Shown here: in pieces, positions 1 to 9,150 of the stretch
Position numbering within the stretch: position 1 is the first letter of the stretch
How the letters are laid out: every line of letters starts with the position of its first letter
Assembly (NCBI RefSeq): GCF_030332225.1
Contig: NZ_JAOWIF010000031.1
Coordinates: 372,001 to 436,000 of the forward strand
Direction: 5' to 3'
Origin: Citrobacter sp. Cu233
GTDB lineage: Bacteria; Pseudomonadota; Gammaproteobacteria; Enterobacterales; Enterobacteriaceae
DNA length: 64,000 nucleotides
Made by a program: the position numbers and the translations under genes
The notes under the pieces: generated by a model
The model's database searches: none
What the model was told of the DNA's origin: nothing
What the model saw: only the letters and a program-made list of their open reading frames with translations

Positions 1-2609
1 GGTTAACGGCAGAAAACGGCGTGATGTCATTACGGGCACGGGATGATAAAACCGTGGTGCCGAATTTTGAACCGCTGTTTGCCGATTCCGACTGTGCGGT
101 GATGGGTAATGCCTGGCGTGGCTCGCTGGAGTCATTGGCGTGGTTTATGCGCTACTGGCGCGACAATTTCTCAGCGGCTTATGATTTGAACCGCGTGTTC
201 CTGATCGGCAGCGATAACCTCTGTATGGCCAATTTTGGTCTGCGGGATATGCCTGTCGAACGTGACGAGGCGCTGAAAGCGCTGCATGAGCGCATCATTA
301 AGTATCGCAATGCACCACAGGAAGAAAACGGCAATAACCTGTTCTGGATAAGCCAGGGGCCACGTCCGGGGGTGGGGTATTTTTATGCGCTGACGCCGGT
401 CTATCTTGCCAATCGCCTGCAGGCGTTGCTGGGTGTGGAACAACCGATTCGCATGGAGAACTTCTTCACGCCGGGCAATTTGCCTATGGGGGTGACAATC
501 CTTGATGAAAATGGTCATGCGCTGATTTCACTTACCGGTCCTGAAGGCAATATTAAGTCTGAACCGCGCTGGATGCAGGAGCGTTCATGGTTTGGCTATA
601 CGCCAGGTTTTCGCAATCTGGTATTGAAGAAAAACCTGCCGCCATCCTCGCTCAGTATTGTTTACTCCGTTCCGGTCGATCTGGTGCTGGAGCGGATACG
701 CATGATGATCCTGAACGCGATTCTGCTGAATGTGCTGGTAGGTGCGGCGTTGTTTATGCTGACGCGCATGTATGAGCGGCGTATTTTTATTCCAGCGGAA
801 AGCGATGCCCAGCGACTGGAAGAGCATGAACAGTTTAACCGTAAAATTGTGGCTTCTGCGCCGGTCGGTATTTGTATTCTGCGCACAATTGATGGCATTA
901 ACATTCTGAGCAACGAGCTGGCGCATACCTATCTCAACATGCTGACGCATGAAGACAGGCAACGGTTGACGCAAATTATCTGCGGCCAGCAGGTTAATTT
1001 CGTCGATGTATTGACCAGCAATAATACTAATCTGCAAATCAGCTTTGTGCATTCACGTTATCGCAATGAGAACGTAGCGATATGTGTCCTGGTCGATGTG
1101 AGTGCCCGCGTGAAAATGGAAGAGTCGTTACAGGAGATGGCGCAGGCAGCGGAACAGGCCAGCCAGTCAAAATCAATGTTCCTTGCGACGGTGAGTCATG
1201 AGCTACGCACGCCGCTGTATGGCATTATCGGTAACCTTGACCTGCTGCAAACGAAAGAACTGCCCAGCGGAGTGGATCGCCTGGTGACGGCGATGAATAA
1301 CTCTTCCAGCCTGTTGTTGAAGATTATCAGCGATATTCTTGATTTCTCGAAAATCGAATCCGAACAGTTGAAGATTGAACCGCGTGAATTTTCACCGCGT
1401 GAAGTGATGAGCCATATTACGGCCAACTATCTGCCGCTGGTGGTACGCAAGCAACTGGGATTGTACTGTTTCATTGAACCGGATGTGCCTGTGGCATTAA
1501 ATGGCGATCCGATGCGCTTACAGCAGGTCATTTCTAACCTGTTGAGTAATGCGATTAAATTCACTGATACTGGCTGTATTGTGCTGCATGTTCAGTGCAG
1601 CGGCGACTACCTCAGCATTCGTGTGCGTGATACTGGCGTGGGGATCCCGGCCAAAGAAGTCGTTCGTCTGTTCGATCCCTTCTTCCAGGTGGGGACGGGC
1701 GTGCAGCGTAATTTCCAGGGGACCGGGTTAGGTCTGGCTATCTGTGAGAAACTGATCAGCATGATGGACGGGGATATTTCCGTCGATTCTGAACCGGGGA
1801 TGGGGAGCCAGTTTACGCTGCGGATACCGCTGTATGGTGCCCAGTACCCACAGAATAAAAGTGTGGAGGGGCTTGCCAGTACCCGCTGCTGGCTGGCCGT
1901 ACGAAACGCGTCACTCTATCACTTTATCGAATCCAGCCTCACGCGTACCGGGATGACGGTGCTGCGTTATGAGGGGCAGCAACCTGATGCAAATGATGTA
2001 TTGATTGCTGATGATGTGCTGGATCAGACGTGGAAGGGACGAGCCACGGTGATTTTCTGTCGTCGCCACATTGGTATTCCGCTGGAAAGAACGCCTGGGG
2101 AGTGGGTGCACAGCGTGGCATCACCGCACGAGTTGCCTGCGCTGCTGGCGCATATCTACAGCGTTGAACTGGGCAGTGAAGCGCTTTCCACCGCGTTGCC
2201 AGCTCCGGACAAAATGGGAGCCACAAACGATGACATGATGATTCTGGTGGTTGACGATCATCCGATTAACCGTCGTTTACTGGCCGATCAGCTAGGATCG
2301 TTGGGGTATCAGTGTAAAACCGCCAACGACGGTGTGGACGCGCTCAATGTGTTGAGTAAAAACCATATTGATATCGTGCTGAGCGACGTCAACATGCCGA
2401 ATATGGATGGTTATCGCTTGACGCAGCGTATTCGCCAACTGGGGTTAACGCTGCCGGTTATTGGTGTGACGGCGAACGCGCTGGCAGAAGAGAAGCAGCG
2501 TTGTCTGGAGTCGGGAATGGACAGCTGTTTATCCAAGCCAGTGACGTTAGACGTGCTGAAGCAGACGTTGACGGTCTATGCGGAACGCGTGAGAAAAACG
2601 CGGGGATAA
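1..2609 (+). CDS. rcsC: RcsC hybrid sensor kinase, 5' end outside window
   Basis: This is the inner-membrane hybrid sensor kinase of the Rcs phosphorelay, which passes phosphate through RcsD to RcsB. The reading frame is open from base 3, so the first ATG at 21 is internal. About 80 N-terminal residues, including the first membrane segment, lie upstream. Visible in order: the rest of the periplasmic domain, a second membrane segment (about 690-760), a HisKA box ATVSHELRTPLYG with the phospho-acceptor His (near 1198), ATPase N and G boxes (DTGVGIP; GTGLGLAI), and a C-terminal receiver with the acceptor Asp in VLSDVNMPNMDG (near 2390). It is convergent with rcsB, as in other enterics. The sequence matches the E. 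coli protein closely. Confidence 0.97.
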   Translation, partial: LTAENGVMSLRARDDKTVVPNFEPLFADSDCAVMGNAWRGSLESLAWFMRYWRDNFSAAYDLNRVFLIGSDNLCMANFGLRDMPVERDEALKALHERIIKYRNAPQEENGNNLFWISQGPRPGVGYFYALTPVYLANRLQALLGVEQPIRMENFFTPGNLPMGVTILDENGHALISLTGPEGNIKSEPRWMQERSWFGYTPGFRNLVLKKNLPPSSLSIVYSVPVDLVLERIRMMILNAILLNVLVGAALFMLTRMYERRIFIPAESDAQRLEEHEQFNRKIVASAPVGICILRTIDGINILSNELAHTYLNMLTHEDRQRLTQIICGQQVNFVDVLTSNNTNLQISFVHSRYRNENVAICVLVDVSARVKMEESLQEMAQAAEQASQSKSMFLATVSHELRTPLYGIIGNLDLLQTKELPSGVDRLVTAMNNSSSLLLKIISDILDFSKIESEQLKIEPREFSPREVMSHITANYLPLVVRKQLGLYCFIEPDVPVALNGDPMRLQQVISNLLSNAIKFTDTGCIVLHVQCSGDYLSIRVRDTGVGIPAKEVVRLFDPFFQVGTGVQRNFQGTGLGLAICEKLISMMDGDISVDSEPGMGSQFTLRIPLYGAQYPQNKSVEGLASTRCWLAVRNASLYHFIESSLTRTGMTVLRYEGQQPDANDVLIADDVLDQTWKGRATVIFCRRHIGIPLERTPGEWVHSVASPHELPALLAHIYSVELGSEALSTALPAPDKMGATNDDMMILVVDDHPINRRLLADQLGSLGYQCKTANDGVDALNVLSKNHIDIVLSDVNMPNMDGYRLTQRIRQLGLTLPVIGVTANALAEEKQRCLESGMDSCLSKPVTLDVLKQTLTVYAERVRKTRG

Positions 2610-2630
2610 AAGAGGCAGGGGAGCGGTGAT

Positions 2631-2692
2631 TGCCTTATCCGGCCTACAGAACATACTCAACGCTGTATTGTTCGTAGGCCAGATAAACGCGG
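2631..2692. repeat. REP-like palindrome between rcsC and rcsB
   Basis: The arms TTATCCGGCCTAC (2635-2647) and GTAGGCCAGATAA (2674-2686) are inverted with one mismatch. The GCC-rich 'ATCCGGCCTAC' core is typical of enterobacterial REP elements, which sit between convergent genes and can stabilise mRNA 3' ends. Confidence 0.7.
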
Positions 2693-2721
2693 TGCCTTCA
2701 GGCAGATGATATGAAACCGAA

Positions 2722-3372
2722 TTACTCTTTGTCTGACGGGCTTAACGTCACGGATGACAGGTAATTCAGCAGGGCGATATCATTTTCCACGCCGAGCTTC
2801 ATCATTGCAGACTTTTTCTGACTACTGATGGTTTTAATACTGCGATTGAGCTTTTTAGCGATTTCAGTCACCAGGAAACCTTCGGCAAACAGGCGCAAAA
2901 CTTCACTTTCTTTCGGTGACAGACGTTTGTCGCCATAGCCGCTGGCGCTGATTTTTTCCAGCAGGCGAGAGACACTTTCCGGAGTGAATTTCTTACCTTT
3001 TTGCAGCGCCGCCAGTGCCTTAGGCAGGTCAGTTGGCGCACCTTGTTTCAGCACGATCCCTTCAATGTCGAGATCCAGTACCGCGCTCAGGATGGCCGGG
3101 TTGTTGTTCATGGTCAAAACGATGATCGACAGGCTCGGGAAATGGCGTTTGATATATTTAATTAACGTGATCCCATCACCATATTTATCTCCCGGCATTG
3201 AGAGATCGGTAATCAACACATGAGCATCTAATTTAGGCAAATTGTTGATCAGTGCAGTGGAGTCTTCAAATTCGCCGACAACGTTCACCCACTCGATTTG
3301 TTCAAGTGATTTACGAATACCGAACAGTACAATCGGATGGTCATCGGCAATAATTACGTTCATAGTGTTCAT
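2722..3372 (-). CDS. rcsB: RcsB response regulator
   Basis: Response regulator of the Rcs phosphorelay (216 aa, full length). It controls colanic acid capsule, motility and envelope stress genes, often together with RcsA. The N-terminal receiver begins MNTMNVIIADDHPI and has the acceptor Asp in LITDLSMPG. The C-terminal LuxR-type helix-turn-helix contains LSPKESEVLRLFAEGFLVTEI. The start at 3372 is chosen because it gives the exact family length; a longer in-frame start at 3417 would overlap the end of rcsD. It lies 16 bases after rcsD and is probably co-transcribed, with an additional promoter inside rcsD known in relatives. Confidence 0.97.
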   Translation of the reverse strand: MNTMNVIIADDHPIVLFGIRKSLEQIEWVNVVGEFEDSTALINNLPKLDAHVLITDLSMPGDKYGDGITLIKYIKRHFPSLSIIVLTMNNNPAILSAVLDLDIEGIVLKQGAPTDLPKALAALQKGKKFTPESVSRLLEKISASGYGDKRLSPKESEVLRLFAEGFLVTEIAKKLNRSIKTISSQKKSAMMKLGVENDIALLNYLSSVTLSPSDKE

Positions 3373-3388
3373 GTATTGGGCTACCTTG

Positions 3389-6058
3389 CTACAGCAAGCT
3401 CTTGACGTAAACGTCAATGTCGCTGATGTACTTTTCTATACCTGGAGCATCTTTCTCTTGAATAAGATGTTCCAGCGCTTCACATAACTGCTTGCCGGGT
3501 ACCAGATTAAGCATGGCAAACACGCCTTTCAGGCGATGGGCCGTTTGGGCTAACGCAGCGAAATCGCTGGTTGCTGCCTCAGTATACAACCTCTTAACAT
3601 CATCCGGTACTGTGTCCACAAAGAGTGCATAGTAACCACTGGCATGAAGTTCGGCGTTTTCATCACCGCCGAGGGGAATTTCCTGGATCTCTTCTTGCGC
3701 CAGTTGTTCTTCTATTAGCTCCAGGACAGCTTCCTGCATAGCATTGCTCATATTAAAGTTGACGCGCAGCTGACCGGGGCCAATTTTTCGCACGCCAGAC
3801 TCATCATCGCTTAAAAGCAAGCCTGAGGCAGTAAGATTAGACGGATTATCAGTGATAAAGAGATCATATTCTTGACTATTCAGTCGCTCATCGGGCGTGA
3901 TGCAGGTTGCTCCCCAGTTTTCCAGCTGACGCAATACAATGCTGCGTACGTCATTCGAGGTGACGTCAACCATCACGCAGACGTCATCCAACAGCCGTTC
4001 TTCACTATCAGCATGTTGGTCATGTGGCGGCATCTTAACATGGACGATATAGCGCGTTCCAAGTTCTTCCCGCGCTTTAATATTCAGATGTCCACCCAAT
4101 TTGCGCGCGAGCTGATCGCACAACCAGAACGTGAGTGGATTAGCTTTGCCATATCGATCGCTCTGCGTGTCATTGATGAATGGGAAGTGCAGATTATCAA
4201 TTTCATTCAGCGCGACGCCTTCCCCCGTATCCAGAATACGGAAGGTCAGACGCTCTGCCTCCGACTCATCCTGGTCGACGTCGAGCGTAATTTTGCCAAT
4301 CGGCGTCGTGGTCACGGCATATTGCATGAGCAGCAGCAAAATATGACGCAGGGCACCGCGGTCGCCGCGGCGCTCATCATTGGCGCTCAGGTGATTTTTA
4401 ATCAGCAGCTGTAACCCTTTACGCTTGATGGCTGGCAGTACTTCAGGTACCACGTCGTCAATTAACGCCTGCACGGAAAACAGCGTTGATTCACTTTTCC
4501 AGTCATCGCTTTCCAGAAGATTGGCCAACTGAATCTCATCGACCATACGTACCAGTACGTCTGCCTGGTTTGCCAGTTTCTGGCTGTCGGGCGTATTGAG
4601 TGCGGCAGCATTTATGGCCAGCGTTTTGGCAGGATCTTTCAGTGCGCTACCAATGTTTTGCATAAAGGCGGCGCGAGCCTGTTGGTTTTTCTCATACAGT
4701 CGCTGCGCTTGTTTCAGCTTTTTATTGACCAGTACTTCGCGATCCTGGTCGCGAATGATAAAGATCTGCGTGCGGGCTGAGATCTGGCTGCGGAACAGCC
4801 TGATCTCATACAATTCATTATTGATGGTGGCCTGGATGACCCCCTGATGTTGCTCCGCCATGCTGGTGATATTTTGCAGATTTAAATGTGGCAGCAGGTG
4901 GTCGGCAATCTTATTGCTGATAACCGTGCGGTTGGATTCCTGGTCATGTACCAATAATCCCAGCGGCAGCAGCGAAACAATTTCTTCATTGATTGCGCGA
5001 AGCACCCGCAGTTCATTATTTGCGACAAGGTTTGGCGCCACTTCGTTTGAGCGGGCAGGAAGGTGGCGGAAAGTGGTATAGCCAAACAGCGCCAGCGCCA
5101 GCAGAGCGATATTCAGTAACAGCGGTAGCAGAATGCTTTGCAGCGTATCAAGCAGTAATGAACCAAAGGGAACCTGCCAGACCAGTCGCATATCTGTTGA
5201 ATTTAGCGCTGAGGAGATCTCAATCTTGCTATTGTTAAAGTTGATGCTAACGCTGTCAGGGGACTCTTTTTCACTGAGATGCTCAGCCGTAGACGTGGCA
5301 TCAGGCTCCAGATGAAAGCTGTCCAACGGCATGCCCGGGGGGATCAAATCATTAATCGGAAGATCAAACGCGACCACGGTTGCCAGATGTCCTGGCTGAT
5401 TAAAGGTTGTGCGTAGCGTGAAGTAATGGCCGTTTTGCCAGACCAACCGGCGAAGGGACGAGAAGCTTTCACGCTCATCGAGCGCATTGGCCTGTTGTAA
5501 CATTTCAGCGCGGCGCGAATCGACAATGTTGCCAATTGTCGATTCCTTAAAGCCGGAGGTGAGATCTTTCAGCGGCAGCGTTGAGATAAGAATCAGGCTA
5601 TTGTCCTGGCCATTCAGATAATACATTGACCATGGGACATTCTCCGCGCCCCACAGTGTATCCAGATAGGTTGAGATACGTTGGGTCATTTCCAGCGTAG
5701 AACTGTCATGCGAGCCGAAAATCAGTGCTTCAGTCTTTCTACGGGGTTTTTCAAGATAGTAGACATCTTGCTTGAGTCGGGTTTCCTGTAACCCGTCGGC
5801 AGTCGATGAGTTGGCTGTCGCTGCAATATTGTCATAGATTTGCCAGGTCACGTACCGCCAGGTATCCACCCTTTTATGAATTGCGTGGGTGATATCGACA
5901 ATCTGATAGCTCTTATCTTTTAGCCAGGTGTTGACCGCGCTCTGGACCATCACGCCCATCATCACCAACAGCACCACGATCAGTAATAAGAAGAAACGGG
6001 TAATACTTCCCGGAAGCAGGGAGAATCGGGTAGAAGCCGTTGTGTCAGACTGACTCAT
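3389..6058 (-). CDS. rcsD: RcsD phosphotransfer protein
   Basis: Inner-membrane intermediate of the Rcs phosphorelay (889 aa, usual length 890). It accepts phosphate from the RcsC receiver and donates it to RcsB. Visible: an N-terminal membrane segment (about residues 18-40), a periplasmic domain, a second membrane segment near residue 305-330, a kinase-like region without a convincing catalytic His, an RcsB-binding ABL-type domain, and a C-terminal HPt domain with the phosphorylated His in AQTAHRLKGVFAML. It is the first gene of rcsDB and is divergent from micF/ompC. Confidence 0.97.
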   Translation of the reverse strand: MSQSDTTASTRFSLLPGSITRFFLLLIVVLLVMMGVMVQSAVNTWLKDKSYQIVDITHAIHKRVDTWRYVTWQIYDNIAATANSSTADGLQETRLKQDVYYLEKPRRKTEALIFGSHDSSTLEMTQRISTYLDTLWGAENVPWSMYYLNGQDNSLILISTLPLKDLTSGFKESTIGNIVDSRRAEMLQQANALDERESFSSLRRLVWQNGHYFTLRTTFNQPGHLATVVAFDLPINDLIPPGMPLDSFHLEPDATSTAEHLSEKESPDSVSINFNNSKIEISSALNSTDMRLVWQVPFGSLLLDTLQSILLPLLLNIALLALALFGYTTFRHLPARSNEVAPNLVANNELRVLRAINEEIVSLLPLGLLVHDQESNRTVISNKIADHLLPHLNLQNITSMAEQHQGVIQATINNELYEIRLFRSQISARTQIFIIRDQDREVLVNKKLKQAQRLYEKNQQARAAFMQNIGSALKDPAKTLAINAAALNTPDSQKLANQADVLVRMVDEIQLANLLESDDWKSESTLFSVQALIDDVVPEVLPAIKRKGLQLLIKNHLSANDERRGDRGALRHILLLLMQYAVTTTPIGKITLDVDQDESEAERLTFRILDTGEGVALNEIDNLHFPFINDTQSDRYGKANPLTFWLCDQLARKLGGHLNIKAREELGTRYIVHVKMPPHDQHADSEERLLDDVCVMVDVTSNDVRSIVLRQLENWGATCITPDERLNSQEYDLFITDNPSNLTASGLLLSDDESGVRKIGPGQLRVNFNMSNAMQEAVLELIEEQLAQEEIQEIPLGGDENAELHASGYYALFVDTVPDDVKRLYTEAATSDFAALAQTAHRLKGVFAMLNLVPGKQLCEALEHLIQEKDAPGIEKYISDIDVYVKSLL

Positions 6059-6373
6059 TCGTGTTTATGACCTGTTAAAACGACGCTAAAGATGAAGGGG
6101 CAGTATAAAGGGTAATGTATGAATTGCCATACTTACGCAACATCCGGTGGGCTGCATTTTTTATTGCTGTGTATCGTTGCCTGGCAGGTAATGCAAACGT
6201 GTACAGCCGGTCACTATCAGTACAAATATAGGTATGATACATACGGATTTAGCATTAAATAACAAGAAATTATTTGCCTGATTTATATGTGATGGTGAAC
6301 AGGTGAGATAGTTAATAGTCGTTATAGTTTTTCATCGGTAGCACAGAACAGTGATGTTTGTGTAAAGAAGGGT
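6059..6373. other. AT-rich intergenic region upstream of rcsD
   Basis: This 315-base stretch lies between the rcsD start and the 3' end of micF. It is AT-rich and carries no convincing ORF. It must hold the rcsD promoter on the minus strand, but no box could be assigned with confidence. Confidence 0.5.
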
Positions 6374-6467
6374 AAAAAAAAACCGAACGCAGAGCATTCG
6401 GTTGAAATAGGGGTAAACAGACATTCATGAATGAATGACGGTAATAAATAAAGTTAATGATGATAGC
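6374..6467 (-). ncRNA. micF: MicF antisense regulatory RNA
   Basis: The minus strand begins GCTATCATCATTAACTTTAT, the conserved MicF 5' segment that pairs with the ompF ribosome-binding site. It ends with the hairpin ACCGAATGCTCTGCGTTCGGT followed by a T-run, a Hfq-type terminator. Length is about 94 nt against 93 in E. coli. It lies divergent from ompC, the conserved location, and shares the OmpR-controlled intergenic region, so OmpC induction is coupled to OmpF repression. Confidence 0.95.
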
Positions 6468-6628
6468 GAGTCTATTTTAGTTGCGAGTGAAGATTTTTTT
6501 TTATCATTCAGTGCTATGGTTGTATTTTTTATAATTAATTGATTTGTAGGTGTTTTATAATGATTCTTGACTATTCGTGCTTATTCCTCCCATTTTCTTA
6601 ATTAAAAAAAGTTCCCTTTTGTTAATAT
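6468..6628. other. AT-rich micF-ompC control region
   Basis: Very AT-rich DNA between the micF 5' end and the ompC OmpR boxes. It should contain the micF promoter and its OmpR/Rob/SoxS-type sites as in relatives. Individual sites are not resolved by eye. Confidence 0.5.
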
Positions 6629-6690
6629 TTTGAAACATCTACATCGATAAATGAAACATCTTTAAAGTATTAGTATCATATTCGTGTTGG
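6629..6690 (+). promoter_or_regulatory. ompC promoter with OmpR boxes
   Basis: Two copies of TGAAACATCT (6631-6640 and 6652-6661) spaced about 20 bases match the tandem OmpR boxes of enteric ompC. TATCAT at 6674-6679 fits the -10 element, placing the transcript start near 6686. The roughly 110-nt leader that follows is conserved with E. coli and holds the ribosome-binding region targeted by porin sRNAs in relatives. Confidence 0.75.
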
Positions 6691-6799
6691 ATTATTCTGT
6701 GTTTTTGCGGAGAATGAAGTTGCCGACTGGTTAATGAGGGTTAGCCAGTGAGCAGTGGCATAAAAAAGCAATAAAGGCATATAACAGAGGGTTAATAAC

Positions 6800-7900
6800 A
6801 TGAAAGTTAAAGTACTGTCCCTCCTGGTACCGGCTCTGCTGGTAGCAGGCGCAGCAAATGCGGCTGAAATTTACAACAAAGACGGCAACAAATTAGATCT
6901 GTACGGTAAAGTCGACGGTCTGCACTATTTCTCTGATGACTCTACTAAAGATGGTGATCAGACCTATATGCGTATCGGCTTCAAAGGTGAAACCCAGGTT
7001 AACGACCAACTGACCGGTTATGGCCAGTGGGAATACCAGATCATGGGTAACTCCTCTGAAAACGAAAACAATGCCTGGACGCGTGTCGCGTTTGCCGGTC
7101 TGAAATTCGCTGATGCAGGTTCTTTCGACTACGGTCGTAACTACGGCGTTGTTTATGACGTAACGTCCTGGACCGACGTCCTGCCGGAATTCGGCGGCGA
7201 TACCTACGGTTCTGACAACTTCATGCAGCAGCGTGGTAACGGCTTTGCAACCTACCGTAACACTGATTTCTTCGGTCTGGTTGATGGTCTGAACTTTGCC
7301 CTGCAGTACCAGGGTAAAAACGGTAGTCCGGAAGGTGAAGGCATGACCGGCGTGACTGGCAACGGTCGTGACGCACTGAATCAGAACGGCGACGGCGTTG
7401 GCGGATCTATCACTTATGATATCGGCGAAGGCTTCTCCCTGGGTACCGCGGTCACCAGCTCCAAACGTACTGATGAGCAGAACCGGCTGAACTTCGGTAC
7501 CGGCGATCGTGCTGAAACCTACACTGGCGGTCTGAAATACGACGCGAACAACGTGTACCTGGCCGCAGAGTACACCCAGACTTACAACGCAACGCGTGCC
7601 GGCAAACTGGGTTGGGCTAACAAAGCACAGAACTTCGAAGCTGTTGCTCAGTATCAATTCGACTTCGGTCTGCGTCCGTCCGTGGCATACCTGCAGTCCA
7701 AAGGTAAAGATCTGGACAATGGCTACGGCGACCAGGATATCCTGAAATATGTTGATGTTGGCGCAACCTACTACTTCAACAAAAACATGTCTACCTATGT
7801 TGATTACAAAATCAACCTGCTGGATGACAACCAGTTCACCCGTAATGCAGGTATCTCTACTGATGATATCGTAGCACTGGGTCTGGTTTACCAGTTCTAA
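6800..7900 (+). CDS. ompC: Outer membrane porin OmpC
   Basis: General diffusion porin, a 16-stranded outer-membrane beta barrel working as a trimer (366 aa). A clear signal peptide, [21 protein letters not shown], is cleaved before [19 protein letters not shown], the canonical porin start. The C-terminal Phe of LGLVYQF is the Bam recognition residue. The constriction loop L3 is visible around [17 protein letters not shown]. It is preceded by the MicF/OmpR control region and followed by a strong terminator. External loops differ from E. coli, as expected for phage- and antibody-exposed regions. Confidence 0.98.
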   Translation: MKVKVLSLLVPALLVAGAANAAEIYNKDGNKLDLYGKVDGLHYFSDDSTKDGDQTYMRIGFKGETQVNDQLTGYGQWEYQIMGNSSENENNAWTRVAFAGLKFADAGSFDYGRNYGVVYDVTSWTDVLPEFGGDTYGSDNFMQQRGNGFATYRNTDFFGLVDGLNFALQYQGKNGSPEGEGMTGVTGNGRDALNQNGDGVGGSITYDIGEGFSLGTAVTSSKRTDEQNRLNFGTGDRAETYTGGLKYDANNVYLAAEYTQTYNATRAGKLGWANKAQNFEAVAQYQFDFGLRPSVAYLQSKGKDLDNGYGDQDILKYVDVGATYYFNKNMSTYVDYKINLLDDNQFTRNAGISTDDIVALGLVYQF

Positions 7901-7918
7901 TCTGCATTTATTTCTATC

Positions 7919-7942
7919 AAAGGCCCTACGGGGCCTTTTTTA
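7919..7942 (+). terminator. ompC rho-independent terminator
   Basis: AAAGGCCC, loop TACG, GGGCCTTTTTT: an 8-bp GC-rich stem followed by a T-run, 18 bases after the ompC stop. Confidence 0.93.
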
Positions 7943-8015
7943 ATGCCGTTTTTTTGACGTACAAACACTCTTTTTTGGTGTACTCTTGCGCCCGTTTTCA
8001 TAAGGGTAATCACGT

Positions 8016-9071
8016 ATGGATATGACTTTTTGTCGTGCAGCGCTGCTGGCAGCAACACTCTTTTTTGTCGGGTGCGATGAGGCCCCTAAATCAATCCAGA
8101 CCCCGCCATCAACCGCGACAGTCCTGGAAGGCAAAACCATGGGCACTTTCTGGCGGGTCAGTGTGGTTGGCGTGGATGCCAAACGCGCCGGGGAGTTGCA
8201 GGCGAAGATCCAGACTCAGCTCGATGCTGATGATCAACTGCTTTCTACCTATAAGAACGATTCTGCGCTGATGCGTTTTAACCTGTCAAAAAGCCTGTCA
8301 CCGTGGCCGGTGAATGATGCGCTGGCGGATATTGTGACATCGGCGTTACGCATTGGCGCAAAAACCGACGGCGCGATGGACATCACCGTCGGGCCGTTGG
8401 TGAACCTGTGGGGCTTTGGTCCACAGCAGCAACCGCTGCATACACCTACACAGGCAAGAATTGATGCGGCAAAAGCCCAAACCGGGTTGCAGCACCTGAG
8501 CGTCATCAATGACATGCGGCAGAACTACCTGCAAAAAGATTTACCGGATCTGTATGTGGATCTCTCCACCGTGGGGGAAGGGTATGCGGCTGACCATCTG
8601 GCGCGATTGATGGAGCAAGAAGGGATCGCCCGCTATCTGGTTTCTGTTGGTGGCGCGTTGAACAGTCGCGGAATGAATGCCGAGGGGCAACCGTGGCGTG
8701 TGGCAATACAGAAACCGACCGATCGTGAAAACGCGGTACAGGCGATTGTCGATATCAATGGGCATGGTATCAGCACCTCCGGTAGCTATCGCAACTATTA
8801 CGAACTGGACGGAAAACGTCTGTCCCATGTCATCGATCCGCAAACCGGTCGTCCGATCGAACACAATCTGGTCTCTGTGACGGTGATTGCCCCAACGGCG
8901 CTGGAGGCTGACGGTTGGGATACCGGGCTAATGGTGCTTGGCCCGCAAAAAGCCAAAGAGGTTGTGCGTCGCGAAGGGTTGGCGGTTTATATGATTGTTA
9001 AAGAAGGCGAAGGGTTTAAAACCTGGATGTCGCCGCAATTTAAAAGCTTCCTGGTCAGCGAAAAAAATTAA
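8016..9071 (+). CDS. apbE: ApbE FAD:protein FMN transferase lipoprotein
   Basis: Periplasmic lipoprotein that attaches FMN covalently to Thr/Ser of targets such as RnfG and NqrC, using FAD and Mg2+ (351 aa, equal to E. coli). The signal peptide ends in the lipobox FFVGC, so Cys20 should be lipidated. Family motifs visible are GKTMGTFWR, DGAMDITVGPLVNLWGFG, and SVGGALNSRG. It sits between ompC and ada as in other enterics. Its stop codon lies inside the predicted Ada operator of the next gene. Confidence 0.96.
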   Translation: MDMTFCRAALLAATLFFVGCDEAPKSIQTPPSTATVLEGKTMGTFWRVSVVGVDAKRAGELQAKIQTQLDADDQLLSTYKNDSALMRFNLSKSLSPWPVNDALADIVTSALRIGAKTDGAMDITVGPLVNLWGFGPQQQPLHTPTQARIDAAKAQTGLQHLSVINDMRQNYLQKDLPDLYVDLSTVGEGYAADHLARLMEQEGIARYLVSVGGALNSRGMNAEGQPWRVAIQKPTDRENAVQAIVDINGHGISTSGSYRNYYELDGKRLSHVIDPQTGRPIEHNLVSVTVIAPTALEADGWDTGLMVLGPQKAKEVVRREGLAVYMIVKEGEGFKTWMSPQFKSFLVSEKN

Positions 9072-9078
9072 AAAGCAA
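9066..9078 (+). promoter_or_regulatory. Candidate Ada operator upstream of ada
   Basis: AATTAAAAAGCAA keeps the A-box AAT and B-box GCAA at the same spacing as the E. coli ada promoter. The E. coli core AAAGCGCA is changed to AAAAAGCA. Methylated Ada binds such a site to activate ada-alkB. The site overlaps the apbE stop codon (9069-9071). Confidence 0.5.
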
Positions 9079-9080
9079 GA

Positions 9081-9103
9081 TTGCGGGTTTTTATAACCCG
9101 CAA
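9081..9103 (+). terminator. Stem-loop after apbE
   Basis: TTGCGGGTT, loop TTTAT, AACCCGCAA forms a perfect 9-bp stem 10 bases after the apbE stop. No T-run follows, so it may be a weak terminator or an mRNA-protecting stem rather than a full terminator. Confidence 0.4.
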
Positions 9104-9150
9104 TGCGGACACACTGAGGCTAAGCGCTATGCTTAACAAAGGAGTCCATC

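Noticed and set aside
6893..7657. 254-aa open frame antisense to ompC
   Set aside because: It lies fully inside a certain porin gene, has no recognisable domain, and arises from the regular codon pattern of the sense strand.
8016..9071. ApbE as flavinylation partner of the accessory flavoprotein
   Set aside because: ApbE is the conserved backbone copy 27 kb away, and I saw no FMN-attachment motif of the D-G-x-T/S-G-A-T type in the flavoprotein, which has a non-covalent FAD fold.
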